A DNA stretch of 39,641 bases, taken from assembly GCA_021814475.1 (NCBI GenBank), contig JAKAIE010000024.1, positions 1-39,641 of the forward strand. The letters run 5' to 3'. Positions 32,073-39,641 of this stretch are shown here, piece after piece. Origin of the DNA: Nitrospirota bacterium. GTDB lineage: Bacteria > Nitrospirota > Thermodesulfovibrionia > Thermodesulfovibrionales > UBA6898. The notes beneath the pieces were generated by a model. It had not been told where the DNA came from, made no database searches, and saw only the letters and a program-made list of their open reading frames with translations. How positions within the stretch are numbered: the stretch's first letter is position 1; each line of letters starts with the position of its first letter. The position numbers and the translations under genes were made by a program.

Positions 32073-32264
32073 TTATTCCTCCAGGGTGATCGCGTCTACG
32101 GGGCAGTTTTCCTCCGCCGCTTCGCAGCAGCCGACGAACTCGCAGGCCTCGGCGTCGATCACCACCGACTTGCCGACCGCCTCATCGACATGGAATACTG
32201 CCGGGCAAATCTCCTCGCACCGTCCGCAGGCGATGCAGAGGTCCTGATCAACAACGACATTCAT
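32073..32264 (-). CDS. Single-cluster [4Fe-4S] ferredoxin
   Basis: 63 residues. CIACGRCEEICP supplies C10, C13 and C16 with C20 next to Pro, and C54 in NCP is the likely fourth ligand. C20 and C47 are placed as the disulfide pair of Desulfovibrio-type monocluster ferredoxins; C41 and C46 are extra. The acidic surface suits an electron carrier. The ATG overlaps the stop of the upstream gene by 4 bp (ATGA), so it is translationally coupled to the uncharacterised protein at 32261-33205 and could serve it. It may also take electrons from the KOR enzyme, which lacks an adjacent ferredoxin subunit. Confidence 0.95.
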   Translation of the reverse strand: MNVVVDQDLCIACGRCEEICPAVFHVDEAVGKSVVIDAEACEFVGCCEAAEENCPVDAITLEE

Positions 32265-33205
32265 AGGTCCTCCTCCAGAACGGCGGCCGCAAGCAGCGGC
32301 AGCATGATCTCGTGATGGCCGGTCAGCGCGTAATTGCGGCCGCTTCCCGCGGTCGGCCGCTTCAGTACGTTTTCGCGCGGCCGGTAGTGTTGGATAAAAT
32401 CCATATTGACGGTGGTGAAATCCTCGACACTGCTGCCCAGGTTCCGGGCGATGTTCAGCGCCTTGAGGAAGACCTCCGGCATGATCACCGCGGAGCCGAG
32501 GTTGATGTAGACCCCTCGTGTGAGATCCGAGACAACCGCGGCGAAGAGCCTGAAGTCGGTCATGCTGCCTTCGCCGATCGCCGCGCCGTCAGCCTCCGGG
32601 TGCATATGTATGATGTCCGTCCCGATCGCCACATGCACTGTCAGGGGGATGTCGAGGCCGGCCGCGGCCGCAAAGATGCTCACGGACTTGTACGGGAACT
32701 TCCCTTTGCGGATATGCTCCCCGACGGACTTTCCGATGCCATGACCTTTCCGGACACCCGCGCGTATGGCCTTGTTGAGCCCCCGCCCCGTCTCACGGGC
32801 CATCCCGAAGGTGCCCTTGCAGAGCTCCGGTCCGACGTCCTCGGAGGTCTGGCCTGCCAGGGCTATCTCGAAGTCGTGGATGGAGCAGGCCCCGTTGGTG
32901 GCCAGGGCTGTGATCACGCCTTTCTGCATCAGGTCGATGAGCACCGGCGAGAGGCCGACCTTTACCGGGTGTGCGCCCATGCCGAGGACTACGGGCCTTC
33001 CCTCACGGCGGGCGGCCACGATCGCAGACACCACGCTCCCGAAGTCCTTCGCGGCAAAGGAGCGGGGGAGCGTCTCCAGGAAGTCAAGGAAGGAACCGCC
33101 CTTCTTATGGATGCCGGCGGCGGTGTTTACCGATTCCTTGCTCCTTCTGCCGCAGAGCGAATAGGACGCGGCCGATTTCAGGGAAAGGGGCTTATATTTC
33201 GTCAT
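32261..33205 (-). CDS. Conserved uncharacterised enzyme-like protein coupled to ferredoxin
   Basis: 314 residues from ATG 33205; the open frame continues upstream through the promoter and is not used. Highly structured motifs suggest an enzyme: VVLGMGAHPVKVGLSPVLIDLM, LATNGACSIHDFEIALAG, TVHVAIGTDIIHMHPEADG, NLGSAVIMPEVFLKAL, TTVNMDFIQHYRPRENVLKRP and LTGHHEIMLPLLAAAVLEEDL. The middle faintly recalls a deoxyhypusine-synthase-like Rossmann fold (VITALATNGACSIHDFEIA), but I cannot name a family. The conserved His/Asp/Glu cluster (HMHPE) could bind a metal. No ribosome-binding site; a -10 box sits 7 bp before the ATG. Confidence 0.8.
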   Translation of the reverse strand: MTKYKPLSLKSAASYSLCGRRSKESVNTAAGIHKKGGSFLDFLETLPRSFAAKDFGSVVSAIVAARREGRPVVLGMGAHPVKVGLSPVLIDLMQKGVITALATNGACSIHDFEIALAGQTSEDVGPELCKGTFGMARETGRGLNKAIRAGVRKGHGIGKSVGEHIRKGKFPYKSVSIFAAAAGLDIPLTVHVAIGTDIIHMHPEADGAAIGEGSMTDFRLFAAVVSDLTRGVYINLGSAVIMPEVFLKALNIARNLGSSVEDFTTVNMDFIQHYRPRENVLKRPTAGSGRNYALTGHHEIMLPLLAAAVLEEDL

Positions 33206-33212
33206 GGGGATG

Positions 33213-33241
33213 ATTGTACCACAGAGCCGGGCCAATGCCCA
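33213..33241 (-). promoter_or_regulatory. Promoter of the uncharacterised gene/ferredoxin operon
   Basis: On the minus strand TGGGCA (33241-33236), a 17-bp spacer, TACAAT (33218-33213), then 7 bp to the ATG at 33205. The predicted transcript start is at or next to the start codon. Confidence 0.55.
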
Positions 33242-33311
33242 AGAACCGGGAGCAATAAGGGGGGCGCGCAGGAAGAGGGCGCCCGAAGAGGCGGCGTCGC
33301 GGGACGTATTT

Positions 33312-33341
33312 TTGCGACTTCTCCCGTCAAACAGGTATAAT
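33312..33341 (+). promoter_or_regulatory. Promoter of the first multi-TM/TPR gene
   Basis: TTGCGA (33312-33317), an 18-bp spacer and a perfect TATAAT (33336-33341). The start codon at 33363 lies 21 bp downstream. It fires opposite to the promoter at 33213-33241. Confidence 0.6.
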
Positions 33342-33362
33342 GAGCCGGTAGTGCGTGCGAAC

Positions 33363-35084
33363 ATGTTTGACGGACACAACAGCATCGGTATGTCAAAAAA
33401 GATTGCGCTTGTCTTACTGCTAAGCTCATTTTTCTGCATCTATACGACATCTGTCCAGGATGGTGACTTCTTCTGGCATATAAAGACAGGGCAGTGGATC
33501 TGGGAGCATAAAGCCCTGCCTTCCGGCGATCCCTTCTCGGTTTCCCCGGATTCCGGCAACCCGCTCAGGCCCGATTCACATAGAATGCAGGCCATCCTGA
33601 AGCAGTACTGGCTCGGCCAGCTGCTGTTATATGGCCTGTGGAGCATGGCGGGGCCTGCCGGCATCGTGCTGTTGAGGGCCGGGGTCTACACGCTTATTCT
33701 CCTGTTTCTGCTCCTGTGGATGAACAGATTTTCAAATGGGATACTCCCCCTCGTGTCTGTCATTCTTTTGGGAGATCTTCTGCGAAACTTTCCCAATGAA
33801 CGACCGCAGTTATTCACCTTTCTTTTTTTTCCGGCGGTGCTGTACCTGATCGAGAAGATCAGAGTGGATCGGACAGCCGGCAGGGGGATATCCCTGATCC
33901 TTTGCGCGCTGATGATCGCATGGGCGAACATACATGGAGGGTATATTCTGGGGGTCGCGGTTATCGGGATGTATCTTGGTTCCTATATCCTGCTGACGGT
34001 GAAAGACAAAGGACCGCTGAACAGGGGCGTGATAACGGCGTATTCATTGTCCGCGGTCCTGCCGTTCCTGCTGAATCCGCTGGGCTCGGCTTTGCTGAAG
34101 GCGCTGTATGAGACAAAGGCGGGGTATCTCAATTCGATCTACGAGAATCTTTCCCCTTTCTATGTTGCATACAGGACTCATGATTACTTCCCGTCCTACT
34201 GGATCTTTATCGCGGGCCTTCTCGTTATCCTGATCTCTTCTTTTAGAGAAATCTGCCTGGAACACAAGGTGACGCTGAGTGCGCTGATGCTGCTTTCCTT
34301 TACAGGGCTCCGGTATATGCCGTATGTTCTGATGGCGGCCCCGCTGGCGGTCATGCATGTAAAGGAGCGCGGTAATTTTTCCTTCAGGGGGGGCGTCCAT
34401 CTTTCACTGGTCCTGGGCTGTCTTGTCGCGTCGGTATTTCTGGGAGACTGGAAAAACTCCTTTGAGTTTCGGACTGACCGCTCCTTTCCCTCGGGCGCCG
34501 TGCGGTTCATTCAGGCCAACCGGCTCCGGGGAAACTATTTCAATGAATATTCATGGGGCGGCTATCTCCTGTGGTATCTTCCCGGGGGCAGAGTCTTTAT
34601 AGACGGCAGGGGGTTGGTGGAGGAGACATCCGATCTTTATGATGAGGCTGTATGGACGGACCGGGGCCGGGATATTCTTGATGCGTATCGCGTGGATGTA
34701 ATCATCATGCCCGGCATGGCGCAGAATTCCGGTGAAATCTTTCCCCTGACCCGAAAGCTCCACGATGACGATCGCTGGGCCCTTGTGTATGCGGATGACA
34801 TAGCGCTGGTATTTGTCAGAAACCTGTCTCCCGTCAGTGACGTCGTAAAAAAATACGCGATGGATAAAAAGAACATATATGCGCAGATCCTCAGTTCTGC
34901 GGAGCTGTTCCTGAAACGGGAGCCGGACAATGCGGGATTCTGGTTTTCAAAGGCAGAGGCGCTTTATGAGACCGGTCGCGCGCAGGAGGCGGTCGGGGCA
35001 TACAGAAAGGCTGTGGCCATTGATCCGGCAAATGCCAGGGCCGGGGAACTTTCCGCCAGGTTGTCGCAGGGGGGTGTCCTGTGA
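33363..35084 (+). CDS. Multi-TM protein with C-terminal TPR, putative GT-C-like glycosyltransferase
   Basis: About 573 residues from ATG 33363; the ATG at 33390 (MSKKIALVLLLSSFF) is equally good and neither has a ribosome-binding site. One N-terminal TM is followed by SVQDGDFFWHIKTGQWIWEHKALPSGDPFS, a periplasmic loop with acidic residues after TM1 as in GT-C glycosyltransferases. Then come about nine more TM helices and a soluble C-terminal region (NEYSWGGYLLWYLPGGRVFIDGRG). A final TPR (AGFWFSKAEALYETGRAQEAVGAYRKAVAIDPANA) ends the protein. It is followed after 34 bp by a second protein of similar design, so both probably act on envelope glycans. The donor and acceptor are unknown. Confidence 0.8.
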   Translation: MFDGHNSIGMSKKIALVLLLSSFFCIYTTSVQDGDFFWHIKTGQWIWEHKALPSGDPFSVSPDSGNPLRPDSHRMQAILKQYWLGQLLLYGLWSMAGPAGIVLLRAGVYTLILLFLLLWMNRFSNGILPLVSVILLGDLLRNFPNERPQLFTFLFFPAVLYLIEKIRVDRTAGRGISLILCALMIAWANIHGGYILGVAVIGMYLGSYILLTVKDKGPLNRGVITAYSLSAVLPFLLNPLGSALLKALYETKAGYLNSIYENLSPFYVAYRTHDYFPSYWIFIAGLLVILISSFREICLEHKVTLSALMLLSFTGLRYMPYVLMAAPLAVMHVKERGNFSFRGGVHLSLVLGCLVASVFLGDWKNSFEFRTDRSFPSGAVRFIQANRLRGNYFNEYSWGGYLLWYLPGGRVFIDGRGLVEETSDLYDEAVWTDRGRDILDAYRVDVIIMPGMAQNSGEIFPLTRKLHDDDRWALVYADDIALVFVRNLSPVSDVVKKYAMDKKNIYAQILSSAELFLKREPDNAGFWFSKAEALYETGRAQEAVGAYRKAVAIDPANARAGELSARLSQGGVL

Positions 35085-35118
35085 CATCTCCCGTAATCAG
35101 GGATACAGGGGTGAAATA

Positions 35119-36723
35119 ATGCAGAAACTGGAAAGGGCCTTTGGAGGTGACGCCGGATGGAGGACCCTGCTGATATCGGCCGGCTTTGTTTTTCTCGTCG
35201 CCTTTGCACAGTATTCCTACTCGCTCGGGAACGATTTCGTCTGGGACGCAAAGTCGGTCATCACGGAGGATCCGTCCATCCGTGAGGTGAGGTCTCTGCC
35301 TTCATTTTTTACCAGGGATTTCTGGAGTTCGATTCCTATGGACGGGAAGGGTCAGGAGTATCTGAAATATTACCGTCCGCTTATAAAGATCCTGCATCTT
35401 GCCGAGTACTCGGTGTTCGGTCCTGTCCCCACCGGCTACAATGCGGTGAATGTCAGCCTGAACGCCCTCGTCGCAGTCCTTGCCATGCTGGTCGTCTCCG
35501 GCATGACCGGCAGTCTGCTGACCGGGGTGATCGCCGCTGTGCTCTATGCGGTCAATCCGGCCGGGGTGGAGGCGGTGAGCTGGGTGTATTCCGATGCGTA
35601 TGTCCTGACCGCCCTGTTTTCACTCGCGTGTCTCCTTTCGTATATGCATCGAAGGCGGATGCTGTCTCTCCTCTGCCTGTGCCTCGCGCTGTTGAGTCAT
35701 GAGAGCGCCGTCCTCCTTCCGCTTGTCCTGATCGCCTACGAAACCCTGGTCAGGCGAAGTCCCTTGAGGTATGCACTCAGAAAGACTGTTCCGTTTCTCG
35801 CCGTGACCGCCGTCTTCCTGGGCATCAGGCGGGCGGTTGTGGGGCCGATACCCGTCACGGACCTGCCCTTCGTTACCCTTGCGAATACCATTGCCGTAAT
35901 CGTAAAGAGGGCGGTGAAGATATTCTTCGTCCCTGACGCGGCCGTTGTCATATATCCCCGTGAGGTCTTCCCCGGGCTGACCGGCGAGGTGATCGTCTCT
36001 TATGCCGCGGCGGCATTGATGCTTCTGGCGGGGGGTTATCTCTGGGTGCGCAACAGGGTATATTTCTTCTGGTATGCCTGGTTTTTCCTGTGGCTTGTCC
36101 CTGTGATGAATGCAGGCAGCATAGGGGAGTATATGATGGCGGAAAAGAGCGTGTATCTCCCCTCGCTGGGTTTTTGCGTCCTTATTGCCCTGCTTGCCGT
36201 CAATGCCGGAAGGGCAAGGACGGCCGCTCTCGCTGCGGTTCTCCTCTTTTCCGTCACTCACGCGTACATGACGTTCTCCCGGCTGAAATACTGGAGTGAT
36301 GATGTCACTTACATGGAAAAGGCCCTGGAGTTTACCCCGGACTTCTTTCCCCTGAACTATGCCCTGGGGCAGGCGTACGCCTTCAGGGGCGATTACGACA
36401 GGAGCATCATTCGTTATCAGCGGGTGATCGAAGTGAACCCCAGGATGAGCAATGCGTACTGCAACCTTGGAAACATCTTCTATATGAGAGGGGAGAATGA
36501 CAGGGCCGTCGCGGAATGGGAAAAGGCGATAGAGGCAGACCCGGACAATCCCCTCCCGTACTACAACGTCGGCATGGAACTCGAAAAGAGGGGCAGGCAG
36601 CGGGATGCCCTCGGCCTCTACCGGAAGTATCTGTCCCTGGCGCCGGATCCCCCTGCAGATGTCGCGGGTCACATCCGCGGTCTTGAGGCCATGGAGGTCC
36701 CTGAGGGCAGGACGGGAAAATGA
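35119..36723 (+). CDS. TMTC-like membrane protein with TPR repeats, putative glycosyltransferase
   Basis: 534 residues from ATG 35119 (GGGGTGA upstream); the frame is open further left inside the previous gene. It has the layout of TMTC/O-mannosyltransferase-like proteins: a first TM, then SLGNDFVWDAKSVITEDPSIREV (the family usually has a DD pair; here D-A), EYLKYYRPLIKILHLAEY, and about ten TM helices. Three TPRs close the protein (FPLNYALGQAYAFRGDYDRSIIRYQRVIEVNP; SNAYCNLGNIFYMRGENDRAVAEWEKAIEADP; PLPYYNVGMELEKRGRQRDALGLYRKYLSLAP). It probably transfers sugars from lipid carriers outside the membrane. Loss of the second catalytic-type Asp may matter. Confidence 0.85.
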   Translation: MQKLERAFGGDAGWRTLLISAGFVFLVAFAQYSYSLGNDFVWDAKSVITEDPSIREVRSLPSFFTRDFWSSIPMDGKGQEYLKYYRPLIKILHLAEYSVFGPVPTGYNAVNVSLNALVAVLAMLVVSGMTGSLLTGVIAAVLYAVNPAGVEAVSWVYSDAYVLTALFSLACLLSYMHRRRMLSLLCLCLALLSHESAVLLPLVLIAYETLVRRSPLRYALRKTVPFLAVTAVFLGIRRAVVGPIPVTDLPFVTLANTIAVIVKRAVKIFFVPDAAVVIYPREVFPGLTGEVIVSYAAAALMLLAGGYLWVRNRVYFFWYAWFFLWLVPVMNAGSIGEYMMAEKSVYLPSLGFCVLIALLAVNAGRARTAALAAVLLFSVTHAYMTFSRLKYWSDDVTYMEKALEFTPDFFPLNYALGQAYAFRGDYDRSIIRYQRVIEVNPRMSNAYCNLGNIFYMRGENDRAVAEWEKAIEADPDNPLPYYNVGMELEKRGRQRDALGLYRKYLSLAPDPPADVAGHIRGLEAMEVPEGRTGK

Positions 36724-36755
36724 TGCCTGCCCCACTGCAGAGCCGGTCGGGAATC

Positions 36756-36784
36756 TTGACAACATGAAACCGGCATGGTATAAA
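36756..36784 (+). promoter_or_regulatory. Near-consensus sigma70 promoter of the cold-shock gene
   Basis: A perfect TTGACA (36756-36761), exactly 17 bp, and TATAAA (36779-36784). The transcript start is expected near 36791, giving a ~60-nt leader with AAAGGAGG before the ATG. The best promoter in the window, as expected for an abundant protein. Confidence 0.85.
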
Positions 36785-36849
36785 AACAGGACATGGAGCG
36801 CAGGCCGTTTTTCATGTATCTTTTATAGGGTAAAGGAGGTTTTTGCAGG

Positions 36850-37053
36850 ATGGCTGTTGAGGGTACAATCAAGTGGTTTAACGAGAAAAAGGGGTTCGGT
36901 TTTATCCAGCAGGACGGAGGACCCGACGTCTTCGTTCATTTTTCGGCAATACTCGGCGACGGGTTCAAGACGCTCGCCGAAGGTGAGCGTGTGCAGTTCG
37001 ATGTGGAGGAGGGCGCAAAGGGCCCCAAGGCGGTCAACGTCAGAAAGATCTAG
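36850..37053 (+). CDS. cspA: Cold-shock domain protein
   Basis: 67 residues, the standard length. A single OB-fold with RNP1 KGFGFI and RNP2 DVFVHF, a nucleic-acid chaperone that binds single-stranded RNA and DNA. AAAGGAGG stands about 10 nt before the ATG. It is monocistronic between its own promoter and a perfect terminator. The ~60-nt leader could fold differently with temperature as in cspA of E. coli, but it is shorter than that 160-nt leader. The symbol reflects the family; paralogues may exist. Confidence 0.96.
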   Translation: MAVEGTIKWFNEKKGFGFIQQDGGPDVFVHFSAILGDGFKTLAEGERVQFDVEEGAKGPKAVNVRKI

Positions 37054-37078
37054 ACTTAGCAGATAACCATATAGAGAC

Positions 37079-37110
37079 AAAAAAGGACGGCCTGCAGGCC
37101 GTCCTTTTTT
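37079..37110 (+). terminator. Perfect Rho-independent terminator after the cold-shock gene
   Basis: GGACGGCC (37085-37092), loop TGCA, GGCCGTCC (37097-37104), six A before and six T after. The symmetry allows it to work on both strands. Confidence 0.93.
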
Positions 37111-37117
37111 GTCCGGT

Positions 37118-37146
37118 TTGACAAACCCGGGCTATTACATTATTTT
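37118..37146 (+). promoter_or_regulatory. Promoter of lipA placed for a leaderless transcript
   Basis: A perfect TTGACA (37118-37123), 17-bp spacer and TATTTT (37141-37146), then seven bases to the lipA ATG at 37154. No Shine-Dalgarno is present between terminator and start. Confidence 0.6.
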
Positions 37147-37153
37147 TTAACGT

Positions 37154-37996
37154 ATGCGACTTCCGGAATGGCTCAAAACAAAGGACCGTGCCGATCTGCA
37201 TCCGACGAAACAGCTGCTGCGGCAGCATGGTTTGACGACGGTATGTGAAGAGGCGCGGTGCCCGAACCGCGGCGCCTGTTTTGCAAAGCCGACGGCGGCC
37301 TTCATGATCCTCGGGTCCCGGTGCACGCGAAACTGCGGCTTCTGCGCGGTCACCTCGGCCGCCCCTGCTGCGGTCGATTCCGACGAACCGAAGAAGGTGG
37401 CGGAGGCCTCTGCGGAGATGGGGCTCAGGTACGTTGTCATCACGTCGGTCACCCGTGACGACCTGTCTGACGGCGGAGCCGGACACTTTGCCGAGACAGT
37501 CCTTGCGGTCAGGAGAAGGCTCCCCGGTGCAAAGATCGAGGTGCTGACGCCTGATTTCAGGGGCGATGCCGCGGCCCTTGCGACAGTTCTCGGCTCGCGG
37601 CCGGATGTCTTCAATCATAATATCGAGACCGCGGAGCGGCTCTACGGGACGGTAAGACCCGGCGCTGATTACCGGCGCTCCCTGCATCTCCTTGAACAGG
37701 CAAAGAGGATTGCCCCCGCAATTTCCGCAAAGTCGGGCTTCATGCTCGGCCTCGGTGAACGGCCCGAAGAAGTACATCAGCTCCTTCTGGATCTGCGCTC
37801 CTCCGGGTGCGATATCGTGACGATCGGGCAGTACCTGAGGCCCACCAGAAATAATCTTCCTGTGGTAGAATACGTAAAACCCGAAATATTCGAAGAGCTG
37901 CGGACAGCGGCCCTTGGCATGGGTTTTCACTATGTGGCTTCCGGTCCGCTCGTCAGAAGCTCGATGAACGCAGAGGAGATGTACGCGCATGTATGA
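37154..37996 (+). CDS. lipA: Lipoyl synthase
   Basis: 280 residues. Radical SAM enzyme that inserts two sulfurs into octanoyl chains of lipoyl-dependent proteins. The auxiliary-cluster motif [12 protein letters not shown] and the radical SAM motif CTRNCGFC are both intact, with the C-terminal RSS motif (VRSSMNAEE). Other signatures: [18 protein letters not shown] and SGFMLGLGE. There is no ribosome-binding site before the ATG, which lies 7 bp after a -10 box. It overlaps alaC by 8 bp. No lipB or glycine-cleavage genes are in the window. Confidence 0.97.
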   Translation: MRLPEWLKTKDRADLHPTKQLLRQHGLTTVCEEARCPNRGACFAKPTAAFMILGSRCTRNCGFCAVTSAAPAAVDSDEPKKVAEASAEMGLRYVVITSVTRDDLSDGGAGHFAETVLAVRRRLPGAKIEVLTPDFRGDAAALATVLGSRPDVFNHNIETAERLYGTVRPGADYRRSLHLLEQAKRIAPAISAKSGFMLGLGERPEEVHQLLLDLRSSGCDIVTIGQYLRPTRNNLPVVEYVKPEIFEELRTAALGMGFHYVASGPLVRSSMNAEEMYAHV

Positions 37997-39164
37997 ATTT
38001 AACAGGATCAAGAGACTTCCGCCTTATGTGTTTGCCATCGTCAATTCTCTGAAGATGGAGGCCCGCAGAAAGGGCGAGGATATCATCGACCTCGGTATGG
38101 GCAACCCCGACGGCGCCACGCCGAAGCATATCGTCGATAAGCTCTGCGAGGCGGCGAAGAAGGGAAAGAACCACAGATACTCTGCCTCCAAGGGCATCAC
38201 GCAGCTGCGCATGGCGATCAGCGAATGGTACAAACGCCGCTACGATGTGGATCTCGATCCCGAGTCCGAGACATGCGTGACGATCGGATCGAAGGAGGGG
38301 CTTTCCCATCTGGTCCTGGCGACCGTCGGACCCGGGGATGTGGTCCTGACGCCGACGCCGGCCTATCCGATCCACCCGTACAGCGTGATCATCGCCGGGG
38401 GCGAGGTGCGGACCGTGCCGATCGGTCCGGGCATCGATTTCTTCGACGAGATGGAAAAGGCGTTCAAGACTACCTGGCCGCGGCCGAAGATGCTGATCAT
38501 GAACTTTCCGCATAACCCGACGACCGAGGTGGTCCATGGCATCGACTTCTTCAAGAGGGTGGTCGATTTTGCGAAGGAGAATAACCTCATCGTTATCCAT
38601 GACCTCGCCTATGCCGACCTCGTCTTCGACGATTACAAGGCCCCGAGTTTCCTGCAGGCGCCCGGCGCAAAGGATGTCGGCGTCGAATTCTACTCCCTAA
38701 CCAAGAGCTACTCCATGGCGGGCTGGCGTGTCGGTTTCTGCGTCGGCAACAGGGAGATCGTCGGCGCCCTGGTCAAGATCAAGAGTTACCTCGATTACGG
38801 CATGTTCCAGCCGATCCAGATCGCAAGCGTCATCGCGCTGCGTGGCCCGCAGGACTGCGTGGAAGACATACGGAATGTCTATGAACGCAGGAGGAACGTC
38901 CTGGTGAAGGGCCTCCGTCAGGCGGGCTGGAATATCGAGCCCCCCAAGGCGACGATGTTCGCGTGGGCCGAGATCCCCGAGCCGTTCAAAAAGATGAAGT
39001 CTCTCGATTTCTGCAAGCATCTGATAAAAGAAGGGGGCGTGGCGGTCTCCCCTGGCATCGGCTTCGGCGAGGGCGGCGATGATTATGTGCGGTTCGCCCT
39101 GGTCGAAAACGAGCACAGGATACGCCAGGCGGTTGCCGGCATCAAGAGGGTGCTGAACAGATGA
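37989..39164 (+). CDS. alaC: Alanine-forming class I aminotransferase (AlaC-type)
   Basis: 391 residues. Fold-type I PLP enzyme of the AlaC/LL-diaminopimelate aminotransferase group. Motifs: [14 protein letters not shown], the substrate-binding [33 protein letters not shown] and the PLP lysine in [16 protein letters not shown], ending [25 protein letters not shown]. The start overlaps lipA by 8 bp and the stop overlaps the homoserine dehydrogenase start by 4 bp (ATGA). The AlaC-hom order is common in Geobacter and Nitrospirota-like genomes, where it links aspartate-family amino acid synthesis. Exact substrate (alanine/pyruvate against others) is from family similarity. Confidence 0.93.
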   Translation: MYEFNRIKRLPPYVFAIVNSLKMEARRKGEDIIDLGMGNPDGATPKHIVDKLCEAAKKGKNHRYSASKGITQLRMAISEWYKRRYDVDLDPESETCVTIGSKEGLSHLVLATVGPGDVVLTPTPAYPIHPYSVIIAGGEVRTVPIGPGIDFFDEMEKAFKTTWPRPKMLIMNFPHNPTTEVVHGIDFFKRVVDFAKENNLIVIHDLAYADLVFDDYKAPSFLQAPGAKDVGVEFYSLTKSYSMAGWRVGFCVGNREIVGALVKIKSYLDYGMFQPIQIASVIALRGPQDCVEDIRNVYERRRNVLVKGLRQAGWNIEPPKATMFAWAEIPEPFKKMKSLDFCKHLIKEGGVAVSPGIGFGEGGDDYVRFALVENEHRIRQAVAGIKRVLNR

Positions 39165-39641
39165 TCAATGTCGGAATTATCGGTTTTGGGACGGTAGGCG
39201 CCGGGACGGCAAAGATCCTGCTTAACAACCGTGACATTATCCTGGAACGCACGGGCATCGACGTCAACCTCAGGAGGATCGCCGACCTGGACATAAAGAG
39301 GGACAGGGGGATCAGACTCGCCAGGGGCGTGCTGACGACCGATGCGGAGGCGGTGATCAATGATCCGGAGATAGACGTGGTCGTTGAGCTGATCGGCGGG
39401 ACGACGATCGCGAAAGAGGTCGTGCTCAAGGCCCTGAAGGCCGGGAAACATGTCGTGACCGCGAACAAGGCCCTGCTTGCGACCTACGGCAGGGAGATAT
39501 TCAGGACCGCCGCGGCGAACCGTCTGCAGGTCGGGTTCGAGGCCTCCGTCGGCGGCGGCATCCCCATCATCAAGGTGGTCAGGGAAGGCCTTGTCGCCAA
39601 CAGGATAAGGGCGATCTACGGGATCGTCAACGGAACGACGA
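39161..39641 (+). CDS. hom: Homoserine dehydrogenase, N-terminal part (runs off the window)
   Basis: 160 codons from the ATG that overlaps the alaC stop; the rest lies beyond the right edge. NAD(P)-binding GFGTVGAGT near the N-terminus, [37 protein letters not shown] (the conserved TANK segment) and [12 protein letters not shown], then YGIVNGTT. It reduces aspartate semialdehyde to homoserine in the threonine/methionine branch. Translational coupling to alaC is likely. Confidence 0.96.
   Translation, partial: MINVGIIGFGTVGAGTAKILLNNRDIILERTGIDVNLRRIADLDIKRDRGIRLARGVLTTDAEAVINDPEIDVVVELIGGTTIAKEVVLKALKAGKHVVTANKALLATYGREIFRTAAANRLQVGFEASVGGGIPIIKVVREGLVANRIRAIYGIVNGTT

Noticed and set aside
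35620..36765. 381-residue minus-strand open frame
   Set aside because: Antisense to the TMTC-like protein with clear TM and TPR segments.

Overview
The window (about 39.6 kb, moderately GC-rich, no tRNA, rRNA, CRISPR array or insertion sequence seen) looks like chromosome from an anaerobic or microaerophilic Gram-negative bacterium. A fused 2-oxoacid:ferredoxin oxidoreductase, a single-cluster ferredoxin, a rubrerythrin-like ferritin, an exosortase-type protein, HD-GYP/HEAT proteins and an AlaC-hom gene order fit Nitrospirota (Thermodesulfovibrionia-like) or a Desulfobacterota relative. This placement is an inference from gene content, not a phylogeny.

Layout. 1-4.5 kb: a truncated membrane protein with an HExxH motif, a short CvfB-like RNA-binding protein, prfC, a secreted Gly/Arg/Asp-rich protein and a dienelactone hydrolase. 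4.6-8 kb: a DUF347/COG4705 membrane protein and a small Zn-finger protein diverge from an OmpR-type two-component system. 8.1-15.5 kb: an accessory metabolic island with a MtnX-like HAD phosphatase, class III aminotransferase, SMR protein, GNAT-like acyltransferase, arginase-fold protein, second SMR protein, TolC-type channel and alpha/beta hydrolase. The same 11-bp-phased TGTAAG direct repeat, at the same distance from a -10 box, precedes both the DUF347 gene and the HAD-led operon, so the two-component system probably controls both.

15.5-19.3 kb: a redoxin-like protein, korBA and a ferritin-like protein. 19.3-21.3 kb: a compact RiPP-like locus. A Cys-rich cupin protein diverges from a radical SAM/SPASM enzyme whose N-terminus looks like a peptide-recognition domain. 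The enzyme is followed by a 20-residue peptide gene with a Cys-rich C-terminus and a strong terminator. This is the best candidate for an under-described system here. 21.3-28.7 kb, all on the minus strand: Fe/Mn superoxide dismutase, an exosortase-like protease and its probable substrate (a secreted protein with two near-identical 122-residue repeats and a C-terminal TM-RQRR tail), a NarL/NarX-type two-component pair, and lgt.

28.8-39.6 kb: a HEAT-repeat protein and an HD-GYP protein sharing a paralogous N-terminal module, a ferredoxin coupled to an uncharacterised enzyme, two multi-TM/TPR proteins resembling GT-C glycosyltransferases, a cold-shock protein with a near-consensus promoter, lipA, alaC and the start of a homoserine dehydrogenase. 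Several genes (cupin, radical SAM, the gene at 33205, lipA) have a -10 box only 6-7 bp before the ATG and no Shine-Dalgarno, which suggests leaderless mRNAs alongside ordinary SD-led genes.
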